Assembly: GCA_021818955.1 (NCBI GenBank)
Contig: JAKASR010000014.1
Location: 1-64,000 of the forward strand
DNA length: 64,000 nucleotides
Direction of reading: 5' to 3'
Origin: Acidobacteriota bacterium
GTDB lineage: Bacteria > Acidobacteriota > Terriglobia > Terriglobales > SCQP01
Shown: one piece after another, positions 8,826 through 18,321 of the stretch
Layout of the letters: each line of letters starts with the position of its first letter
How positions within the stretch are numbered: position 1 is the first letter of the stretch
Translations under genes and position numbers: made by a program
Notes under the pieces: model-generated
Database searches by the model: none
Seen by the model: only the letters and a program-made list of their open reading frames with translations
What the model was told of the DNA's origin: nothing

Positions 8826-11246
8826 CTACTGCCCGCGGTTGGGATACGGCCATTTCCAATTCGTCAGCTCCGGACGGTCCTGGCCGTTAGCGCGGGCATA
8901 GGCGAGCGCATCCAGAATCTGATCGCGCAACCACTCTTTCACGTGCGCGGCCGCGCCCTGAAAACGCGGCACGCGGTCAATCACGTCCATGGCGAGATTG
9001 AAACGGTCCACCTGGTTCAAAATCGCCAGCTCCAACGGGGTATTGATGCTTCCCTTCTCCTTATACCCGCGCACATGCAGGTTGGCATGGTTGGTGCGGC
9101 GGTAAGCCAGCTTGTGAATGAGCCAGGGATAGCTGTGGAAGTTAAAAATAATCGGCTGGCGGGTGGTGAACAAAGAGTCGAAATCGCGATCGCTCAGCCC
9201 GTGCGGATGCTCGCTTGCGGGCTGCAGCTTGAACAGGTCCACGACATTGACGAAGCGCAGTTTCAAATCGGGCAGCTTTTCATACAAAATCGCCGCCGCC
9301 GCCAGGGTTTCGGCGGTGGCAATATCACCGGCGCAGGCCAGCACCGCATCCGGCTCGCCGCCCTGGTCATTGCTGGCCCAATCCCAAATGCCGATGCCTT
9401 TGGTGCAATGCCGGATGGCGGTTTCGATATCGAGATATTGCAAATGCGGCTGTTTGTCGGCGACGATGACGTTGATGTAATCGACGCTGCGCAGGCAATG
9501 ATCCGCCACGCTCAGCAGGCAATTGGCGTCCGGCGGCAAATAGACCCGCGTGATCTCCGCGCTCTTGTTGGTCACTACGTCGAGAAAACCCGGGTCCTGG
9601 TGCGTGAAGCCGTTATGGTCCTGCCGCCAGACGACAGAAGTGATCAGATAATTCAACGAAGCGATGGGAGCGCGCCAGTTGACCTCGGATTTGCACTTTT
9701 CCAGCCATTTGGCGTGCTGGTTAAACATCGAATCGACGATATGGATAAAGGCCTCATAGCTGGCGAACAGGCCATGCCTGCCGGTCAACAGGTACCCCTC
9801 CAGCCAGCCTTCCAGCGTGTGCTCGCTCAGGATTTCCATGACCCGGCCGTCGGGCGAGAGTTCGCCGCCATCGTCGTCGGCGGGGGCGAACTCGGCCATC
9901 CAGGTTTTCCGGCTGGCCGCATAGACCGCCTGCAATTTGTTGGAAGCGGCCTCGTCGGGACTGAACAGGCGGAAATTGCCGGGATTGGCACGCAGAATGT
10001 CGCGTAAAAAATGCGCCAAGGTTTCGGTGGCCGAGGCTTCAAGGGCGCCGGGGCGCTGCACTTCGACCGCATAGTTGCGAAAGCCGGGCATGCGCAAAGG
10101 CACCCGCAAGCGTCCTCCATTGGCGTGCGGGTTGGCGCTCATGCGGCGGTCGCCGGCGGGAGCCAGCGCGCGCAGGGCAGGGGCCAGCCGCCCAGAATCG
10201 TCGAACAAATCCCGGGGATGATAGCTGAGCATCCAGTCTTCAATCAGCTTGATCCGGGCGGGATGCTTTTCCAGGTCGAGGATCGGCACCTGATGGGCCC
10301 GCCAGGTGCCTTCGATCTCATGCCCGTCGAGCGCCTTGGGTCCGGTCCAGCCTTTGGGCGTGCGCAGCACGATCATGGGCCAGCGCGGGCGGCGCACCGG
10401 CTTGACGGCCCGGGCTTCGGTTTGAAAAGCGCGGATTTGCAAGAGCGCGCGTTCCAGCGCCTCGGCCAGCGCAAGATGCACTTGCATCGGGTCGTCGCCG
10501 GCGACGGTGCAAGGCGCCCAGCCGTAGCCGCGCAGCAGGTCATCGAGTTCGCTTTGCGGAATGCGGGCCAGCACGGTGGGATTGGCGATCTTGTAGCCGT
10601 TCAGGTGCAGGATGGGCAACACGGCGCCATCCCGGGCCGGATTCAGGAATTTGTTCGAATGCCAGGAGGCCGCCAGCGGTCCGGTTTCGGCTTCGCCATC
10701 GCCAACCATCACGGCGGCGATCAAATCCGGATTGTCGAAGACCGCGCCAAAAGCATGCGAGATGCTATAGCCCAGTTCGCCGCCTTCGTGAATCGAACCG
10801 GGGGTTTCCGGGGTGCAATGGCTGCCGATCCCGCCGGGAAAGGAAAATTGCTTGAAAAAGCGGCACATGCCCGCCTCATCCTGGCTTTTATCGGGATAAA
10901 TTTCGGAATACGTTCCCTCCAAATAAGCATTCGCCAGCACCGCCGGCGCGCCATGGCCGGGGCCAGAGATGTAGATCATGTTCAGGTCGTATTTATTGAT
11001 CAGCCGGTTCAAATGCGCCCACACCAGCGATTGTCCGGGATCGGAGCCCCAATGCCCCAGCAAACGATGCTTGATATGCTCCAGTTTGAGCGGATGCTTC
11101 AGCAGCGGATTCTCGCGCAAATAGAGCATGCCGACGGAGAGATAATTGGCCGCGCGCCACCAGGCATCCAGTTTTTCGAGTTCTTCGCGATTGAGCGCCG
11201 GGGGCGCAGTGGCGGCCGCAATGTGATTCCGAACGGCTTTCGGCAT
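8826..11246 (-). CDS. xfp: Phosphoketolase (xylulose-5-P/fructose-6-P)
   Basis: 806 residues, typical for this thiamine-diphosphate enzyme, which splits xylulose-5-P (or fructose-6-P) with phosphate into acetyl phosphate and an aldose phosphate. Motifs include [24 protein letters not shown], the TPP/Mg site GDGEAETGP with the downstream LNGYKIAN, and the C-terminal HHK-like region with the [10 protein letters not shown] segment. The frame extends 56 codons further upstream, but the ATG at 11246 is preceded by a GAGGGGAGG-like ribosome site and gives the normal N-terminus. Together with ackA two genes downstream it completes the route from pentose phosphate to acetate + ATP. Confidence 0.95.
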   Translation of the reverse strand: MPKAVRNHIAAATAPPALNREELEKLDAWWRAANYLSVGMLYLRENPLLKHPLKLEHIKHRLLGHWGSDPGQSLVWAHLNRLINKYDLNMIYISGPGHGAPAVLANAYLEGTYSEIYPDKSQDEAGMCRFFKQFSFPGGIGSHCTPETPGSIHEGGELGYSISHAFGAVFDNPDLIAAVMVGDGEAETGPLAASWHSNKFLNPARDGAVLPILHLNGYKIANPTVLARIPQSELDDLLRGYGWAPCTVAGDDPMQVHLALAEALERALLQIRAFQTEARAVKPVRRPRWPMIVLRTPKGWTGPKALDGHEIEGTWRAHQVPILDLEKHPARIKLIEDWMLSYHPRDLFDDSGRLAPALRALAPAGDRRMSANPHANGGRLRVPLRMPGFRNYAVEVQRPGALEASATETLAHFLRDILRANPGNFRLFSPDEAASNKLQAVYAASRKTWMAEFAPADDDGGELSPDGRVMEILSEHTLEGWLEGYLLTGRHGLFASYEAFIHIVDSMFNQHAKWLEKCKSEVNWRAPIASLNYLITSVVWRQDHNGFTHQDPGFLDVVTNKSAEITRVYLPPDANCLLSVADHCLRSVDYINVIVADKQPHLQYLDIETAIRHCTKGIGIWDWASNDQGGEPDAVLACAGDIATAETLAAAAILYEKLPDLKLRFVNVVDLFKLQPASEHPHGLSDRDFDSLFTTRQPIIFNFHSYPWLIHKLAYRRTNHANLHVRGYKEKGSINTPLELAILNQVDRFNLAMDVIDRVPRFQGAAAHVKEWLRDQILDALAYARANGQDRPELTNWKWPYPNRGQ

Positions 11247-11455
11247 GACCCGCCTCCCCTCTGCCTCAGCATGGCACGATCGAGCGAAAACTGCAGCCGT
11301 TGTGATCGCGATCATGCATTCGGGCTTCTCTGCGGCTGGCGCGCCAGGGGCAGGCGTCCTACGTAAGGCGCGCATTCTGGCTCGGCCGCAGCGCACGCTG
11401 GATGAGTTTCGCAAACACGTGCTAGTCTAGTTTTTACGCGGCACATACCCGAATT

Positions 11456-11531
<76 letters not shown>

Positions 11532-11611
11532 TCCCTCCCCTTGTTCGCGTCGCTGTAGCTCAGCCATTGCCCCGGTACAGATTTTGCTTGTCGGTTAATA
11601 ACTTGTATTTC

Positions 11612-11682
11612 ACTATGAATGGAGGTTCATAGTTATCTAACTATTTTTTAAGCTTGACAACGATATTCCGCCGGGTGATTAG
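11612..11682 (+). promoter_or_regulatory. Overlapping palindromes and a TTGACA box upstream of the GH5 gene
   Basis: In an AT-rich patch, ACTATGAA (11612-11619) is the exact inverse of TTCATAGT (11626-11633). Overlapping it, ATAGTTA (11629-11635) is the inverse of TAACTAT (11638-11644), which is followed by a run of T. A perfect TTGACA -35 box sits at 11654-11659, with only a weak -10 (GATTAG, 11677-11682). The two inverted repeats cannot form at once, so they could be a pair of operator half-sites or an attenuator. The gene starts at 11730. Confidence 0.45.
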
Positions 11683-11729
11683 TAACTCTTAGCGGGCGCG
11701 ATTCCCCCTGAATGCTGCAAGGAGGAACG

Positions 11730-13343
11730 ATGCGTTTCCACGGTAATCACCTTAATTCGAATCATCTGCTACGGATTGGCCTGACTGTAGCCGCCATGCT
11801 TGCGGCCAGTTACGCCCAGTCGGGTTGGACCACCAGCGGCGTAAAAATTCTTAACCCGGCCGGCGCCCAGTACGTCATCGCCGGCGTCAATTGGTATGGA
11901 TTTGAAACCAAGGCGTATGTCGCCCACGGCATGTACGCCCAGAACTACACGACCATTCTCGACGAAGTCAAACAGGATGGCTACAACACGGTCCGGCTAC
12001 CCTTCTCGAACCAGATGTGGGAGACCGACCCCAAGCCGGGAGCCAACTATATCAGCGCCTGCGCGCAATGCAAGGGGCTGCCCAGCCGCGACATCATGGC
12101 CCTGATCGTCAATTACGCCGGCTCCATCGGGCTGCATGTCATTCTCGACGATCACCGCTCGACGGCGGGAAATTCCGCCAACAGCGACGGGCTCTGGTAC
12201 GACACCAGCGGCGGCAATAATTACACCGAACAGAACTGGCTGCGCGATTGGATCAGCATCGAAGATTGGGTACACGGCATACCGCAGACGCTGGGCGCGA
12301 CCGACAGCATAACCGTCAATTTAAACGCCGCCGACGGATTCCCCATCGTCATGGGGTTCGACCTGATCAACGAGCCGCATACGGTTTGCAGCCATTCCGG
12401 TTGCAGCTACGGCACGGGGGCGCAGTGGGGCTCGGGCGACGGGATTTCACCCGCGGTCAATCCCAACCCCAACCCCTTCTCGCCCGCCTGCGTTGCCAGT
12501 TCCACCTGCTACGATTGGCGGCTGGCGGCGGAACGGGCCGGAGACGATATTTTGGGCGAAGCGGCCAGCCACGGCTGGAGCTATCCACTGCTGTTTGTGG
12601 AAGGCGTTTCGGAGTACCCTCAGCCGGGCGGCACGCAGGCCAACGGCCCCTACGATTACTACTGGAACGGCGGGCAACTGCTGGGCGTCAACGGCAACAG
12701 CACCAATTCCGGCGCGCCGATCGTCTTCAATGCCGGCGGCAACGCCAGCAGCCTGGGAACCGCGGTGGACAATCAAGTCGTGTATTCGGCGCACGACTAT
12801 GGGCCATCGGTTTATGCGCAACCCTGGTTCAACACCAGCACCTGTTATAGCAGCGGCTGCTCCAGTTCCAGCCTGGCGGATTTGTGGCACGTGCATTGGG
12901 CCTATATTGACTTAGGCGAAATCAACCCCACCTGGCCCGGGCACAGCTCTTTTCCCTGGGGCAATACCGGCGCCACGGCTTATACCTCCGCGCCGGTCTG
13001 GGTTGGCGAATTTGGCACCGGCAACAACAGCAGCGATCTGTACACGTCCGGCGCCGGCTCGGAGGGCCAATGGTTCACCGATATGGTGAATTTCATCAAC
13101 AGCAGCTATGGCGCCACCGCCAGCAACAGCTCCGGCCTGGCCGTAGTCGACCTGAACTGGACCTATTGGGCGCTAAATACCGAAGACAGTTTCGCCCTGT
13201 TAGGCAACAACTACCTGGGCTTCGCCAACCCCAACAAGGAATATAGTTTTCTGTGCTTCAACCAACAAGCTCCCTTTGCGATTCCGCAGGGCAGCGGCAG
13301 CGGCCAGTGCGGCAGCACGGGCGCCATGCCGGCACCGCAGTAA
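11730..13343 (+). CDS. Secreted GH5-family glycoside hydrolase (cellulase-like)
   Basis: 537 residues starting at an ATG 5 bp after GGAGG. A signal peptide (cut about residue 29) is followed by a single (beta/alpha)8 catalytic domain. It shows the family landmarks GVNWYGFE, TVRLPFSN, the acid/base glutamate in DLINEPH (about Glu215), a VYSAHDYGP strand and the nucleophile glutamate in WVGEFGTGN (about Glu427). The substrate is a beta-glucan or cellulose by family analogy. The sequence is rich in Asn/Ser/Gly, as secreted enzymes here often are. No carbohydrate-binding module is visible. It is monocistronic and ends before a strong hairpin. Confidence 0.9.
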   Translation: MRFHGNHLNSNHLLRIGLTVAAMLAASYAQSGWTTSGVKILNPAGAQYVIAGVNWYGFETKAYVAHGMYAQNYTTILDEVKQDGYNTVRLPFSNQMWETDPKPGANYISACAQCKGLPSRDIMALIVNYAGSIGLHVILDDHRSTAGNSANSDGLWYDTSGGNNYTEQNWLRDWISIEDWVHGIPQTLGATDSITVNLNAADGFPIVMGFDLINEPHTVCSHSGCSYGTGAQWGSGDGISPAVNPNPNPFSPACVASSTCYDWRLAAERAGDDILGEAASHGWSYPLLFVEGVSEYPQPGGTQANGPYDYYWNGGQLLGVNGNSTNSGAPIVFNAGGNASSLGTAVDNQVVYSAHDYGPSVYAQPWFNTSTCYSSGCSSSSLADLWHVHWAYIDLGEINPTWPGHSSFPWGNTGATAYTSAPVWVGEFGTGNNSSDLYTSGAGSEGQWFTDMVNFINSSYGATASNSSGLAVVDLNWTYWALNTEDSFALLGNNYLGFANPNKEYSFLCFNQQAPFAIPQGSGSGQCGSTGAMPAPQ

Positions 13344-13356
13344 ACAGAAGCGGATC

Positions 13357-13389
13357 GCCGGCGCCGGGAAGCGGATGCCCGGCGCCGGC
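13357..13389. terminator. Strong GC hairpin after the GH5 gene
   Basis: A perfect 12-bp inverted repeat, GCCGGCGCCGGG / CCCGGCGCCGGC, with a 9-nt loop starts 14 bp after the stop codon. There is no T-run, so Rho-independent termination is uncertain. The 10-mer AATTGCTTAA is repeated just downstream (13390 and 13421). Confidence 0.5.
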
Positions 13390-13426
13390 AATTGCTTAAA
13401 ACTGGGCGCAATTGCCGCGGAATTGC

Positions 13427-14398
13427 TTAAGGGCGCGGCGGTTGCAGGCTGCCATAACCGGGCATATACACGATCCAGCCATATCGGGGAGTAGCCTGCA
13501 CACGCGCGGCCACTAACTGGCGCTGGTATTCGCGTAAAAAGAAATCCAAAGGGCCGCGCGCCGCGGCGTTGATTATTTCCAAATCTGCGGGGCGCAAGAT
13601 GGTATGGCCCAAATGCAACTCGCCTCCGCGATAGATCATGTATCCGCGGCGCGCCAGCGGCGATGGAACCGCGAGCGGCGGCGACGCCAGCCCCGAGCCC
13701 GCCCGAGCCGAACCCAACCGCAACCACAAGCGGCGTCCGATGCGGATTTTGAGCACTCTACCCAGCACATGCGGCGCCGGCAGCGCGACCGCGGGATCGA
13801 GAATGAGATCGCCATTTTGCAGCCGCAGGCCGCGGGTTTTCTTCTGGTTGATAAAGTCGCCGATATTCAACCCCACCAGATGCATCAATCCGCCCATGGG
13901 GAGATGCAGCGCCCGGATGCGCGTAGGGTGAAAGCGGATTTTTCCCAAACGGGTCGGGCGCATGGTTCCGGTCAGTTCCGCCGGCAGGGCGATGCCTTGA
14001 TGAATGGTTCCCCGCTCGATCAGCTTGCCTTGCTTGAATTCAACCCGAATGTGGGTAAAGCCGGCGCCGGGACGCCCAAACACATAAGCGTTCATCAGCC
14101 GCGCCAGGCTGGCGGCGCTCATGGCGACGCGCGCCGAGGAAATCGCTATCTGAAACGAGCGTGGATTATCAAAACTGATGTACGCGCCTTGGCGCGCCGG
14201 CAGTAACGCACCGTGGATGTAATCCACATAAAGCAGCAGGCGACGGTCGAACCGATAATTGACATTGCGAATCGTGGTTTGGACGGGTTTGGCGGACAGG
14301 TTCGCAACCTGCCCGGCTGGGGCGCATGCCGCCGCAGCAGCGCCCCAGCCCGCGGTTGCGATCAACGCCGCGGCCATTTCCATGCGCAAAGATTTCAT
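13427..14398 (-). CDS. Exported protein of unknown function (cupredoxin-linked)
   Basis: 323 residues. I start it at the ATG at 14398, directly ahead of the signal peptide (MKSLRMEMAAALIATAGWG). The mature protein is basic and beta-rich, with a repeated theme of short hydrophobic strands around RIRALHLPMGGLMHLVG. It has the feel of a lipid-binding LmeA/DUF2993-like fold, but I cannot name a family. It begins 17 bp after the CuA-like cupredoxin gene, so both are likely on one mRNA and may work on the outer side of the membrane. Confidence 0.6.
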   Translation of the reverse strand: MKSLRMEMAAALIATAGWGAAAAACAPAGQVANLSAKPVQTTIRNVNYRFDRRLLLYVDYIHGALLPARQGAYISFDNPRSFQIAISSARVAMSAASLARLMNAYVFGRPGAGFTHIRVEFKQGKLIERGTIHQGIALPAELTGTMRPTRLGKIRFHPTRIRALHLPMGGLMHLVGLNIGDFINQKKTRGLRLQNGDLILDPAVALPAPHVLGRVLKIRIGRRLWLRLGSARAGSGLASPPLAVPSPLARRGYMIYRGGELHLGHTILRPADLEIINAAARGPLDFFLREYQRQLVAARVQATPRYGWIVYMPGYGSLQPPRP

Positions 14399-14415
14399 AC
14401 GGGCCTGGAGGCAAA

Positions 14416-14829
14416 TCAGGGATGAGCCGTTGCTTGCGCCGGCGCGGCAGGCGCGATGATCAGCTTCCCGGTCATCCAGAAATGGAACAGCCCGCAAAAA
14501 TGCGAGCAGCGAATCCGGTATATACCGGGATGATCGGTGGGAATGGGAATCTGCACCGGACGTCCCCGGGGCAGCATTACGTTGACGCCCAGCGAAGGGA
14601 TACTGAAGCCATGCGCACGATCGAGCGAAGTCACGACGAGCACGGCATGCTCCCCCTGGCGCACGCGTATAGGGTTGGGGGTGTAATGATATTTCCGGGC
14701 GGTAACCTGAATTTCACGCAGCGAGGCGGCGATTGCGTCATGGGGCAGGAAAGCAGATCGCAAACGCAGATTGCCCGGCATGGCGGACAATAAAAGCAAG
14801 AGCAGGCAGGCCAGACCGCGCGCGGGCAT
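14416..14829 (-). CDS. Small exported cupredoxin with a CuA-like site
   Basis: 137 residues with a Sec signal and one cupredoxin domain resembling the soluble part of cytochrome oxidase subunit II. The ligands follow CuA spacing: His73, then Cys108, Cys112, His116 and Met119. The residue between the two cysteines, normally a glutamate giving a backbone ligand (C-x-E-x-C), is His110 here. There are no transmembrane helices of true subunit II and no oxidase genes nearby. It is probably a dedicated electron or copper carrier, like stand-alone Sco/CuA-type or nitrous-oxide-related domains. It is first in a two-gene unit. Confidence 0.75.
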   Translation of the reverse strand: MPARGLACLLLLLLSAMPGNLRLRSAFLPHDAIAASLREIQVTARKYHYTPNPIRVRQGEHAVLVVTSLDRAHGFSIPSLGVNVMLPRGRPVQIPIPTDHPGIYRIRCSHFCGLFHFWMTGKLIIAPAAPAQATAHP

Positions 14830-14940
14830 TTGCGCACCTCGTTTCCGCGGACGCGCCGCGGATGGACCCAGATGCTGGCTATAAAGCTAGCACGTTTATC
14901 CCGAAGCGGGCGTACTTTTCACCACGCGGACCGGGCGGCA

Positions 14941-14970
14941 TTGGCTTTCGCTGCCTCGGGCCGTTATAAT
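14941..14970 (+). promoter_or_regulatory. Candidate promoter placing the MFS start at +1
   Basis: TTGGCT at 14941-14946 and a perfect TATAAT at 14965-14970 are 18 bp apart. Seven bases follow the -10 box before the TTG start codon at 14978, and there is no ribosome site. Transcription would begin at or next to the start codon, giving a leaderless mRNA. Confidence 0.5.
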
Positions 14971-14977
14971 CCATCGC

Positions 14978-16186
14978 TTGGCAGCTTCAGCGCCATTGCC
15001 GCGAAACGATGCATCCGCCGCCCCGGCGCGCTCCGTGCTGGCCGCCTATCTCGGCTGGATGCTCGATGCCTTTGACTTTTTCACCGTCATTTTTCTGGTC
15101 GGCCCGCTGGCGGCGGAATTTGGAGTCGAAAAATCGGCGATTGTGCTCACGCTCACCGCTACCCTGGCGATGCGTCCGGTGGGAGCGTTTTTATTCGGCC
15201 TGTTCGCCGACCGATATGGCCGCCGCAACGCGCTGATGGCGAATGTACTGGGCTATTCCGTGCTCGCCCTGGCCTGCGGCTTTTCCACTTCGTACGCCAT
15301 GTTTTTTGGCCTGCGAGCGCTTTTCGGCATCACCATGGGCGGAGAGTGGGGCGTGGGCGCGGCACTGGCATTGGAGGCCTCCTCGCCCAGGCGGCGCGGG
15401 TTGATGTCGGGCATTTTGCAATCCGGCTATCCCTGCGGTTACCTGCTGGCGGCGCTGGCGGCGCATTTTCTGCTTCCCGTGGCCGGCTGGCGGGCCATGT
15501 TCTGGGTGGGCGGAGCGCCGGCGCTGCTGGCGCTGTATGTCCGCTCCCGCGTACCCGAATCCGCCGTCTGGCGCCGTCGCCACGCCGGCGGCGTGCGCGA
15601 AATCCTTGCCTCGCTGCGCCGGGAAGGGCGCCATTTCCTATATTTGGTCTTGTTAATGACCATGATGATGTTTTTATCGCATGGCACGCAAGACCTCTAT
15701 CCCGACTTCCTGCACAGTGTCCATAAGCTAACGCCGGCCACCGTTTCACTGATCGCGATTCTTTATAGCCTGGCCGCCATCGCCGGCTCCGCCTTTTTTG
15801 GCCAACTTTCGGAACTGCACGGGCGCCGCCGGGGCATGATTGCCGCGCTGCTGCTGGCGCTGGCGGCATTGCCGTTCTGGGCCTATGGCGGCAACCTGGT
15901 AACGCTGGCAGCCGGGGCGATGTTGATGCAGGCCGGCGTGCAGGGCGCCTGGGGCGTGATTCCCGCGCATCTGAACGAACTCGCGCCCGCCAGCGCCCGC
16001 AGCCTGATCCCCGGCCTAGCCTACCAACTTGGCATACTGATCGCCGCTCCCACCAACACACTCGAATACGCGCTCCAAAGCCGGGTCGGATACCGCGCCG
16101 CCCTGGCCGGATTCGAATTGGCGGTTATCGCCGGCTGCATGCTCGCCATCGCCGGCAGCCGCGAACGCCGTGGAATCGCGTTGTAA
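14978..16186 (+). CDS. MFS transporter, metabolite:H+ symporter type
   Basis: About 402 residues with 12 predicted membrane helices. The N-terminal half has the family loop motif FADRYGRRNAL between helices 2 and 3 and the LDAFDFF aspartate of helix 1. MGGEWGVGAALALE in helix 4 is typical of the NanT/AAHS/MHS symporters for organic acids and sialic acid. The substrate cannot be read from sequence. The start at TTG 14978 is inferred from the TATAAT box seven bases upstream; a later start (for example 14995, also TTG) is possible. It converges on the EamA gene. Confidence 0.85.
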   Translation: MAASAPLPRNDASAAPARSVLAAYLGWMLDAFDFFTVIFLVGPLAAEFGVEKSAIVLTLTATLAMRPVGAFLFGLFADRYGRRNALMANVLGYSVLALACGFSTSYAMFFGLRALFGITMGGEWGVGAALALEASSPRRRGLMSGILQSGYPCGYLLAALAAHFLLPVAGWRAMFWVGGAPALLALYVRSRVPESAVWRRRHAGGVREILASLRREGRHFLYLVLLMTMMMFLSHGTQDLYPDFLHSVHKLTPATVSLIAILYSLAAIAGSAFFGQLSELHGRRRGMIAALLLALAALPFWAYGGNLVTLAAGAMLMQAGVQGAWGVIPAHLNELAPASARSLIPGLAYQLGILIAAPTNTLEYALQSRVGYRAALAGFELAVIAGCMLAIAGSRERRGIAL

Positions 16187-16223
16187 GCAATCCGGCAAGG
16201 GCGAAATGGATCACCCGGGGTAT

Positions 16224-16241
16224 CGCCGGCTTTAGCCGGCG
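16224..16241. terminator. Bidirectional hairpin between convergent transporter genes
   Basis: CGCCGGC-TTTA-GCCGGCG is a perfect 7-bp stem with a four-base loop that contains the stop codon of the EamA gene. It could end transcription from both sides, though no T-run follows. Confidence 0.4.
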
Positions 16242-17173
16242 GTCACCAGCGGATGCGGCCCGCGCTCGGTCAGCCAGACGCCAAAAAGAATAATGGCCCC
16301 GACGGCGGCCAGCAACGGCGTGAGCGGCTCATTGGGCAGCAGCCAGGCGCCGGCAAGCGTCGCCAGAATCGGTTGCAGATACGACAGCGACGCCACTTGT
16401 GAAGCGGTAATCGTTCGCATAGCTTCGTAATAGATGAGATAAGCCACTACCGAACCGATCAGCGCCATATAGAGGATCCCCACCCATCCGGCCAAGGGCA
16501 GTCGCACCCAGATGGTCGCCCGCAGGGCGCGCCAGCAAAATGGGATTAAAAACAGGCCGCCCAGCCAGAAAATGGCGCAATTGTAAAACAAAGTTCCGTA
16601 GCGGGAAACCTGCGATTTGCTGCCCACCGTGAAAAGCGCGAAGCTGACCGCGCCGAAAAGCACAATCAGATCACCGGTGCGGGTGGCGGCGCCGCCGGTC
16701 ACTTTCCAGAACAGCAGCCCGGTGCCGGCAAAGCAGAGCAACATGCCCGCCAGCTTGGCCATGGTCATGCGTTCCTGGCCGATGGCGACGGCAATCAGCA
16801 AGACGATGAGCGGCGTCAACGCGTTAAAAAGCGAGGCGTGCGCCACGGAAGTATGTCCCAGACCCACCACAAACCCGAGTTGATTGCCGGTAATGCCCGC
16901 CAGGCCCAGCGCCGCCAGCCGCAGCCAGTCGCGGCGGACCAGTTTGACGCGATGCGGCGGCCGGCGATGCCAATAAATCAGCCCGAAGCAAATGGCGGCC
17001 AGCGCAACCCGCCCGATCAGCACTGCACGCGCCGGTTCCGGCGACACCTGTCGCGCGGCGGCAATCGCCCATTTGCCAAAAATGTAGTTCAGCGACCAGG
17101 CCACCACCAAAACCGAGAGCAGCAGCCAGAGCCTATAGGAACGGCCGGATTCAGACATAGCGGAGGTGGCCAT
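16232..17173 (-). CDS. EamA/DMT-superfamily transporter
   Basis: 313 residues with ten hydrophobic helices in two repeated EamA halves. The first ends near LVFWKV-like sequence and the second begins TGDLIVLFGAVSFA. The WSLNYIFGKWA start and the GNQLGFVVGL helix are typical of RhaT/YdcZ-like drug/metabolite exporters. The substrate is unknown. It is upstream-adjacent to no obvious partner: the enolase operon ends 42 bp before its start on the same strand, so readthrough is possible. Confidence 0.85.
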   Translation of the reverse strand: MATSAMSESGRSYRLWLLLSVLVVAWSLNYIFGKWAIAAARQVSPEPARAVLIGRVALAAICFGLIYWHRRPPHRVKLVRRDWLRLAALGLAGITGNQLGFVVGLGHTSVAHASLFNALTPLIVLLIAVAIGQERMTMAKLAGMLLCFAGTGLLFWKVTGGAATRTGDLIVLFGAVSFALFTVGSKSQVSRYGTLFYNCAIFWLGGLFLIPFCWRALRATIWVRLPLAGWVGILYMALIGSVVAYLIYYEAMRTITASQVASLSYLQPILATLAGAWLLPNEPLTPLLAAVGAIILFGVWLTERGPHPLVTAG

Positions 17174-17214
17174 GGACTGCCAGAAAGCGCTCGACGCCCA
17201 GCAAAATGCCCCAT

Positions 17215-18321
17215 TCAGACCAGCGTTTTTTCCCAGACCGTCAGCGCGCGAATGCGATCCAACTTCACCTGAAAACCCAAGCCGGGCGAATCCGGCGCGG
17301 TGATGGTCCCGTTGGACGATACCGTCACTTCCGGCTCGATAATATCCTCATGCCAATAACGCTTGCTGGCTGAAACGTCGCCGGGAAGGCTGAAATTTTC
17401 AAGCGTGGACATGGCGATGTTGTGCGCCCGCCCGACGCCGGATTCGAGCATGCCTCCGCACCAGATGGGCAAGCCGTGACGGCGGGTCAGCCGCTCGATT
17501 TCCAGCGCGGACGTGTAGCCGCCGACGCGTCCCAGCTTGACATTGATGATGCGGCAGGCGCCCAACTCGATCGCGATCTCGGCATCGCGCGCGTGGTGAA
17601 TCGCCTCGTCCAGGCAAAGGGGAGTTTCGAGGGCGTGCTGCAAGCGGGCATGAAAGTAGATGTCGTCGTGCCATAGCGGCTGTTCCAGCATCATCAGCCG
17701 GAAGCGGTCGAATTGCCGCAGATGCTCCAGGTCGGCGAGCGTGTAGGCCGAATTGGCGTCGCCCATCAGCAGGATGTCGGGAAAACGACGCCGGACCTGT
17801 TCCAGCACGGCCAGGTCCCAGCCCGGCTTGATTTTGATCTTGATGCGCCGGTACCCCGCCGCCAATTCGCGCTCAATGGCCGCCAGCAAGTCGTCAATGC
17901 GGTCTTTAATCCCGATCGAGACGCCGCAGGGAATTTCCCGGCGCGTGCCGCCCAGGTAACGCCAGAGCGGGAGGGCGGCCTGCCGCGCCTCGATATCCCA
18001 AACCGCGTTTTCGATCGCCGCCTTGGCCATGTTGTGCCCGCGGATGAGCCGCAGCATGCCCGGCAACTCAGACGCCTTTTGAAAGGACTTGCCCAGCACC
18101 AGGGGAGCGGCGAAATCGGCCAGAATATGCGCCGCGGTATCGGTAGTTTCGTGGCTGTAAAACGGGGTTTCGCCGCAGGTGACCTCGCCCCAGCCGGTTT
18201 CGCCACCGATGCGGACTTCCACCAGCAGGATGCGGCGCTCGGTAGTGCGCCCGAAGCTGGTCTCAAAAAACGAAACCAGCGGCATGCGGATTTCGCGCAA
18301 AACGATGGATTCGATTTTCAT
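17215..18321 (-). CDS. o-Succinylbenzoate synthase / N-acylamino acid racemase (enolase superfamily)
   Basis: 368 residues. The enolase-superfamily machinery is visible: a capping domain, the KIKIKPGWD catalytic lysine pair, metal ligands in GDANSAYT, MLEQPL and LCLDEAI, and a C-terminal NVKLGRVGG lysine. The type matches the MenC2/NAAAR group, which makes o-succinylbenzoate for menaquinone or racemises N-acyl amino acids. I start it at the ATG at 18321, which overlaps the stop codon of the upstream GNAT gene (ATGA). No other men genes lie here, and pairing with a GNAT acyltransferase favours the racemase role. Confidence 0.8.
   Translation of the reverse strand: MKIESIVLREIRMPLVSFFETSFGRTTERRILLVEVRIGGETGWGEVTCGETPFYSHETTDTAAHILADFAAPLVLGKSFQKASELPGMLRLIRGHNMAKAAIENAVWDIEARQAALPLWRYLGGTRREIPCGVSIGIKDRIDDLLAAIERELAAGYRRIKIKIKPGWDLAVLEQVRRRFPDILLMGDANSAYTLADLEHLRQFDRFRLMMLEQPLWHDDIYFHARLQHALETPLCLDEAIHHARDAEIAIELGACRIINVKLGRVGGYTSALEIERLTRRHGLPIWCGGMLESGVGRAHNIAMSTLENFSLPGDVSASKRYWHEDIIEPEVTVSSNGTITAPDSPGLGFQVKLDRIRALTVWEKTLV

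Noticed and set aside
8943-11366. Long plus-strand reading frames of 354 and 451 codons opposite the phosphoketolase gene
   Set aside because: They are codon-bias shadows in GC-rich coding sequence. They lack ribosome sites and family signatures, and the minus-strand gene is unmistakable.
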